64,000 nucleotides of DNA from Psoroptes ovis. Its lineage: Eukaryota; Arthropoda; Arachnida; Sarcoptiformes; Psoroptidae. Shown here one piece after another: positions 59,701 through 64,000 of this stretch. The position numbers and the translations under genes are program-made. The stretch covers positions 62,001-126,000 of the forward strand of contig PQWQ01000035.1 in NCBI GenBank assembly GCA_002943765.1, given 5' to 3'. The notes beneath the pieces were generated by a model that did not search any database, was not told the origin of the DNA, and saw only the letters and a program-made list of their open reading frames with translations. Each line of letters starts with the position of its first letter. Position 1 is the first letter of the stretch.

Positions 59701-59965
59701 GAAAAATTACCAATTTTAGCAAAACAAATCATATTTTGAAAATCATCTTTGCTTTGTTTTACATTATAACAATGTTCAGGTTCCGGGGGACATGTTGTAC
59801 TCGATGAAAGGGACCTTATTGAATCGCTGATCAATGCGCTAAGAAAAGGGCCCAATGTTCAGCAAAAATCTTTTGATTCACTTATGATACTTACCCATCC
59901 CAACCATAAACGCTTATGGTCGATGATAGCAAAATCGCCAGTAGCGTCAATATTTTTGTGGTCAT
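56795..59965 (-). CDS. large secreted Pro/Tyr-rich tandem-repeat protein with Cys-containing ends
   Basis: Four exons joined in frame: 59965-59895, 59838-59711, 59514-58868 and 58657-56795, giving about 902 residues. Exon 1 encodes a signal peptide (MTTKILTLLAILLSSTISVY). A Cys-containing region (CPPEPEHC, MICFAK, NRDNCLIL, FICQDQ, TYCLL, GQCDDLNKC) is followed by a Gln-rich segment with a run of nine Gln. A Tyr/Pro-rich stretch leads to about 25 imperfect copies of a 12-13 residue unit of the form AY(V/A)PPPPPPAPP, roughly residues 420-720. The C-terminal 130 residues contain at least eight Cys (TSCPTCFD, CLASCPQ, DDCFLF, KHKCH). I do not recognise the family; architecture suggests a cuticle, mouthpart or extracellular-matrix protein. 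The second intron carries a family-2 MITE. Confidence 0.8.
57400..58255. repeat. 36-39 bp coding minisatellite (Pro-Ala-Tyr repeat)
   Basis: About 25 tandem copies of a unit that reads GGTGGTGGCGGTGGAGCATA-like on the plus strand, much more GC-rich than its surroundings. Period changes of exactly 3 bp keep the frame. Higher-order repeats are visible: a block of several units ending GGCTGCAGGAGG occurs twice (near 57790 and 58090). The array has no stop codons in at least two other frames, one on each strand, a by-product of its composition. Confidence 0.9.
59555..59673. mobile_element. family-2 MITE, copy d (intron of the Pro-repeat gene)
   Basis: 119 bp flanked by TA. Left arm CAGGATTTCAAGTTTTAATT, right arm AATTAAAACTTTAAACTCTG. 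It lies within the intron 59515-59710 and forms most of it. Confidence 0.84.
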
Positions 59966-60584
59966 TTTGTGATGATAATATCTGTGAAATGACCTGTGAA
60001 TTTTTCACATGAAAATAATTTTGAGATTATTTGAAACAATTCAACTCAATTATTGATTGATTGATTCCTTATATTTATGCTGTAATTTGCTTAATTTTTT
60101 TTTTGTTCAATTAATTATTCAATCAATCAGTCAATCACAGCCACACAATTGATCCTTTAATTCAATTCGAATTAATCAAATGCTGAATTGACAAATGACA
60201 CAGAAAATTCAAAAAAAAAAAAAAAAAAAATCAAAAATTTAAAAATTCAATCTACTTTATATGCAGTAGTCATCAGTCAATCAATCACAGGCATCAAATT
60301 GAAATTTGAATTTGTCATCATTTAATTGCTTATTATTGCTTAAAAATATCTTGGTTACGCTTGAAAGATGCTTAATTTGCATTTCGAAAATTTTGTTCAT
60401 TTCGAAAAATTCATTTATGCTGACATAAACATCTGATGATTATCACTAGTTTAGTGGTGAAATATGATTGGAATTTATGAGATTATAACCGAGAGAAAAT
60501 AAAATTTGATCAAATGCGAAAAAATTCATGATTCATTCAAAATGGATGGAAAATTAAAATAATATACAATTTATCAATCTCTGA
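59966..60584. other. intergenic spacer
   Basis: Upstream of the Pro-repeat gene and downstream of WBP4. Contains an A tract near 60213-60230 and AATC-type simple sequence. No coding signal. Confidence 0.4.
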
Positions 60585-61638
60585 TCAATCATCAATACGA
60601 TTACGTATATTACGCTTGTGTATTAATGATTTTCTTTGCTTAAATCCAACAATTTGATCTTTTTGATTAGATTTCGTATTCAAAGTATCAACAGTTTTCT
60701 CTTTGAATTCGATTTGATCGGTACGATTGTTGGCTTCATTTTCTTCTTGTTTAATTTGTTCAATATTCGCTACTAATTCAGTAATTTGTTGTCCAGGTAA
60801 TTGTAAATCAATCATTTTTGTTGTATCATATTTTTCAACCGTTTTCCAACCTCCATATGGATCAATACGATAGCTTTCAATCTTCGTATCGGTCGATTGT
60901 GAAGCAGATGATGATATTGTATTAGATTGAAGTAGGGTCATTTTCAATTGCTGCTGTTCGCTGATGGTTAAATATCCAGATTTCGGTGCTTCTTTTCGTG
61001 TTTCCATGGTTTCTTTGTTCCAATAATAAGTATCACCATCGGATGTAACGGCTTCCAGCCATTTACTTTTCTTTTCAAATGACTTGGCGATCGTTTCCAG
61101 TGCACGTTGTTTACCGTTCAATAATTTAGTTGATTCACTTTCATCATAATCTTCACCGAATCTATTTGCAGTGGTTTTGCTCGATGCTTGTTGCGTTGAT
61201 GGACGAATAATTTGTGATTTTATAGATTTTGAGGTAGTCATTTCCATTGATAGCGATGGATTGCGTGCCAAATCATTAGCTTTGAATGATTTCAATGCAG
61301 CCGCTTCAATTTTAAGCATTTCATTTTGATATTGTTGTCGTTCACGTTCTTCAATGGTACAATTCCTTTGTATCTAAATAGAAAAAATGGACGTCTTAAT
61401 TAACACGAAAATAGAGGAATGAATTTCGGATTGGCTTACATCATGAACTTTACGGCGAACATTTGCTTGATGTCGAAAGCCTCTCTCATGAAAATCTCGG
61501 CTCTAAAAGTAAAAAAATTGGAAAATTGAAATTAAAATTTCGAGTCAATTTTGGCCAACTTACAGCTTTATTATCTGTAATCCAACATTTACAGAATTCA
61601 CAATATTTCTTCGGTATAGATTTCCAATAATCTGCCAT
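60585..61638 (-). CDS. WBP4: WW domain-binding protein 4 (FBP21), spliceosomal
   Basis: Three exons, 61638-61564, 61502-61440 and 61373-60585, encode about 308 residues. The start MADYWKSIPKKYCEFCKCWI is almost identical to animal WBP4, and the matrin-type zinc finger is completed by FHERGFRHQANV (CxxC...HxxxxxH) across the first two exons. A helix with MLKIEAAALKSFKAND follows. Only one WW-like segment is visible (SKWLEAVTSDGDTYYWNKET), with its second conserved Trp replaced, where vertebrates have two WW domains. The C-terminal YGGWKTVEKYD and VGFKQRK blocks match the family. WBP4 is a component of the U2/B-complex spliceosome that helps activation. Confidence 0.9.
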
Positions 61639-61891
61639 TTTTCATCGACGAAATGATCAAGAAAATTATCAAAATAAGAAATCAGCTGATCGAAATCGGC
61701 TATTTAATTTTATCAAAACAAAAAATAAGACGACTATTTTAACATCGAATGTTCAAAATAGGTGTGTGTATTTATTTTCATTGATTCATGATTTATGGTT
61801 TTTAATTAAAAAATATAAAAACCAATGATCTCAACGATTGACAATTAAATTTACATGAATAGAATATTCACAAATATCAATCTGAGAAAAA
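61639..61891. promoter_or_regulatory. 253 bp divergent promoter, WBP4 / CHMP6
   Basis: Both start codons face outward across this gap, so a bidirectional promoter is likely. AT-rich; no specific core element recognised. Confidence 0.5.
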
Positions 61892-62760
61892 ATGGGCAAT
61901 TTATTTGGCCGCAGTAAATCAAGGGCAGCTAAAGAGGCCAAAGTTACAGCAACTGATCGGGCAATTTTGGTAGGGATAAATTTGTAATTTTCAAAATAAA
62001 CAAATAATTCATGTTTTGACTATTGTTTTCAATCAAATAGCAAATAAAACAACAACGTGATAAAGTGAAAAAATATCAAAAAAGATTGACCCAACAAATG
62101 GATAGTGAAAATGAATTGATTCGAAAATTGGTTCAACAAGGTCAAAAACAGTAAGTATATCAATTAATCAATCAAATATTCTATAGTCTTAAAATGTGGG
62201 TGCTTATCCATCCATTCATTCATTTAGAAAAGCATTGTTACTATTAAAAAAGAAAAAATATACTGAAAAAGTACTGGCCAAAACTGATAATGAATTAATG
62301 ACAATCGAAAATTTAATAATGGATATTGAATATAAAAATGTTGAACAAAATGTATTGAAAGGTATCGAGGTTGGTAATGAAGCATTAAAAAAATTGAATG
62401 CATTATTTAGTATTGAAAAAATTGAACAATTACTTGATGAAACACAAGAAGGAATTGAAAAGCAACAGGTAAATAAACTAGATTAGTCGAAATTATCAAA
62501 ATTTTCTCATAACTTTTAACCTTTAATAGGAAATCAATGAACTAATCTCCGGAATCAAAATTGATGGTGAAGATTTGGATGAAAATGATGAAGAATTGAA
62601 TGAAGAATTAGCGAATATTATCGGTGAAGACGAGACGCAGGAATTGCCTGAAGTTCCAGATGAAGAATTACCAGAAATAGACCAAGCGCAAACAGAAAAG
62701 GTGAAAAAATCGAAAGATAAACAACCAAAACAACAAGAACGTGTACTTGTTGAGGCTTAA
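61892..62760 (+). CDS. CHMP6: ESCRT-III subunit CHMP6 (Vps20)
   Basis: Four exons, 61892-61969, 62041-62150, 62228-62468 and 62530-62760, encode about 219 residues. The start MGNLFGRSKS is an N-myristoylation signal as in CHMP6. The basic first helices (QIKQQRDKVKKYQKRL, KALLLLKKKKYTEKVL) and the acidic C-terminus follow the Snf7-family plan. The MIM2 motif for VPS4 binding appears as ELPEVPDEELP. CHMP6 bridges ESCRT-II (VPS25) to CHMP4 polymerisation at the endosome. The tail is slightly longer and lysine-rich (KKSKDKQPKQQ). Its 3' flank has been invaded by a copia-type element whose LTR starts 61 bp after the stop codon. Confidence 0.95.
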
Positions 62761-62821
62761 GCCTGTTCAAATTATTCAAATTATTTGTAATTATATGATA
62801 TGATATATTATACATAAATAA

Positions 62822-62975
62822 TGAAGTATAAAATGAAAATAACGTGTGTATTTTATTGGAAAATTCAGACTATTTATATACAAAATTACTGGTGACTATT
62901 GCCACCCGATTGGTTATCACATACTGATAATCATATGATAATGCTATCAGGAGCGCGCATGCTCATCTTGCAACA
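62822..62975 (-). repeat. 3' LTR of the copia-type element
   Basis: 154 bp; reads TGTTGCAAGATG...ACTTCA on the minus strand. The pol-derived frame ends inside it. Confidence 0.93.
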
Positions 62976-63366
62976 CACCCTTCTGAGCCAGCGCGTTCCT
63001 GAAGGTTACAATTTTTGAAAATGATAGGGGTTTCGTTAATCCATCCGCTAGTTGATTAGATGTTGGTACCCGCTGGACAGAGACAGATTGATCTTCTTTT
63101 AATTTAGATACTAGTAATTTCTGATCGTAGTCAAAGTATCTTGATCTTTTAAATGAGCCAGTACTAAGGATTGTTTCAGCTGCGGTGTTGTCAATCATAA
63201 TCCGAATTTTAGTCGCCAAATCTAATTCCATGAGAAGTTGTCGTATCGGTTCAGCCGTTTTCCATCCATCTAAAGCTGCTACTAATTCTGCTTCGCAGGT
63301 TGAGTGAGCGAGCCGGGTTTGTTTCTTCGCTGACCAGATAATACTGTTTCCATCAAGAAGTATCAC
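62947..63366 (-). pseudogene. copia pol remnant: C-terminal RNase H
   Basis: An open frame of about 139 codons typical of the Ty1/copia RNase H end. It has IIWSAKKQTRLAHSTCEAEL (active-site Glu context), IRIMIDNTAAETIL (Asp-Asn), then RVPTSNQLADGLTKPL, the family hallmark. It ends in GVLQDEHARS with the stop inside the 3' LTR. There is no ATG of its own; it was the end of a gag-pol polyprotein. Left by an internal deletion that removed protease, integrase and RT. Confidence 0.9.
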
Positions 63367-63460
63367 ATATAAAGCTTTTGTTGCCTCTATCTCCGGTTCT
63401 CATTGCTTCCAATGTTGTCGTAAAATGACGAATCAAATCTGCAAGTTGGTCGTTGTTCAT
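63353..63460 (-). pseudogene. gag start remnant of the copia-type element
   Basis: ATG at 63460 opens MNNDQLADLIRHFTTTLEAM, about 35 codons, and then runs out of frame into the RNase H segment and stops at 63353-63355. This looks like the original N-terminus of gag joined to pol by the internal deletion; the junction lies roughly at 63370-63400. Confidence 0.65.
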
Positions 63461-63646
63461 ATTGGTCGATGTTTGATTTTTGATTATTTTCATAAACAGA
63501 ACTTTCTCAGCAAAATTTTAGTAAAACAAATCAGCGAATTCTTCAGCGTTAATCATACGGCGATCACAATAATCAAACAATTTGTCACAAATTAAAAATC
63601 AATAATAACAGCAGAACATGTGGCCGAACCACGCTCGCTGCTACCA

Positions 63647-63800
63647 TGAAGTATAAAATGAAAATAACGTGTGTATTTTATTGGAAAATTCAGACTATTT
63701 ATATACAAAATTACTGGTGACTATTGCCACCCGATTGGTTATCACATACTGATAATCATATGATAATGCTATCAGGAGCGCGCATGCTCATCTTGCAACA
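63647..63800 (-). repeat. 5' LTR of the copia-type element
   Basis: 154 bp, matching 62822-62975 at every position I compared. Immediately inside it is the putative primer-binding site TGGTAGCAG. Confidence 0.93.
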
Positions 63801-64000
63801 AATAACATGTCTTATTTGAATATATAAATATAAATACTATTTTTATTTTTTAATACTGAAATTTATGATGACCAATGATTTCGAATTTGATTGATTAAAG
63901 ATGAAAGGCCATAACCCGATGAATTATAAAAAATTTACCATGATTTGAGCCTTTTAAATTGTGTTCAAGAAACAAATTTTCTTCGCGTATAGAATAGAAT

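Larger units (their letters stand above)
62822..63800 (-). mobile_element. internally deleted Ty1/copia-type LTR retrotransposon
   Basis: Two 154 bp direct repeats (62822-62975 and 63647-63800) flank 671 bp. In element orientation (minus) each LTR starts TGTTGC and ends CTTCA. The repeats are followed and preceded by AATAA at the outer edges (62817-62821 and 63801-63805), a 5 bp target duplication. A purine tract AGAAGGGTG sits just before the 3' LTR, and TGGTAGCAG sits just inside the 5' LTR, matching the 3' end of initiator tRNA-Met as a primer-binding site. The LTRs look identical by eye, indicating recent insertion. Protease, integrase and most of RT are gone. Confidence 0.93.

Noticed and set aside
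1..64000. CRISPR array, prophage or bacterial operon
   Set aside because: No spaced direct repeats or prokaryotic gene organisation; genes contain GT-AG introns and are eukaryotic orthologues.

Overview
The window looks like nuclear DNA of a small-genome arthropod, most likely an astigmatid (house-dust-mite-like) mite. The evidence is strong AT richness, closely packed intron-poor genes with mostly 55-75 bp GT-AG introns, long exons, Asn/Gln/Ser homopolymer insertions in conserved proteins, and animal-type orthologues throughout (alpha-spectrin with SH3 and EF-hands, SBF/MTMR13, Sec61-alpha, GCP4). The species assignment is inference; no database search was possible. Exon joins were made by hand from reading frame, splice dinucleotides and family knowledge, so boundaries may be off by one or two bases.

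Layout. 1-7 kb: the tail of one short-chain dehydrogenase and a complete tandem paralogue, PEX2, a tRNA-Gly(GCC) gene, a small four-helix membrane protein and, tail to tail with it, a TUT1/Star-PAP-like nucleotidyltransferase. 7.4-15 kb: an eight-exon SBF1/SBF2-type DENN pseudophosphatase of about 2350 residues. 15-26 kb: mostly gene-free AT-rich DNA holding ABHD17 and several short palindromic transposon relics. 26-35 kb: acetyl-CoA synthetase, a 5'-truncated non-LTR retrotransposon with a 16 bp target duplication, a BPHL-like hydrolase and a secreted SMP-30/regucalcin-like protein. 35-47 kb: alpha-spectrin, CCDC174 and Sec61-alpha. 47-62.8 kb: a dense run with a 71-residue spliced membrane microprotein, guanylate kinase, GUF1 (EF4/LepA), a GCP4-like protein, TRMT112, an unrecognised protein whose stop codon overlaps that of TRMT112, a family-31 glycosyltransferase, a large secreted Pro/Tyr-repeat protein, WBP4 and CHMP6 (Vps20). 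62.8-63.8 kb: a deleted Ty1/copia element with 154 bp LTRs and a 5 bp target duplication.

How it fits together. Most genes are unrelated housekeeping functions (peroxisome import, RNA tailing, splicing, ER translocation, ESCRT-III, mitochondrial translation, microtubule nucleation) packed head to head or tail to tail, with shared short promoter gaps and touching 3' ends.

The most unusual signal is two families of TA-flanked foldback elements (MITEs). Family 1 is about 80 bp with mariner-type ends; family 2 is about 100-160 bp with CAG...CTG ends. Of 12 copies recognised, five begin within about 100 bp downstream of a stop codon and two lie in introns, so several are probably transcribed as hairpins. 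Family 1 closely resembles in form the human MADE1 element that gave rise to microRNA genes, which makes these copies candidate small-RNA or 3'UTR regulatory sources.
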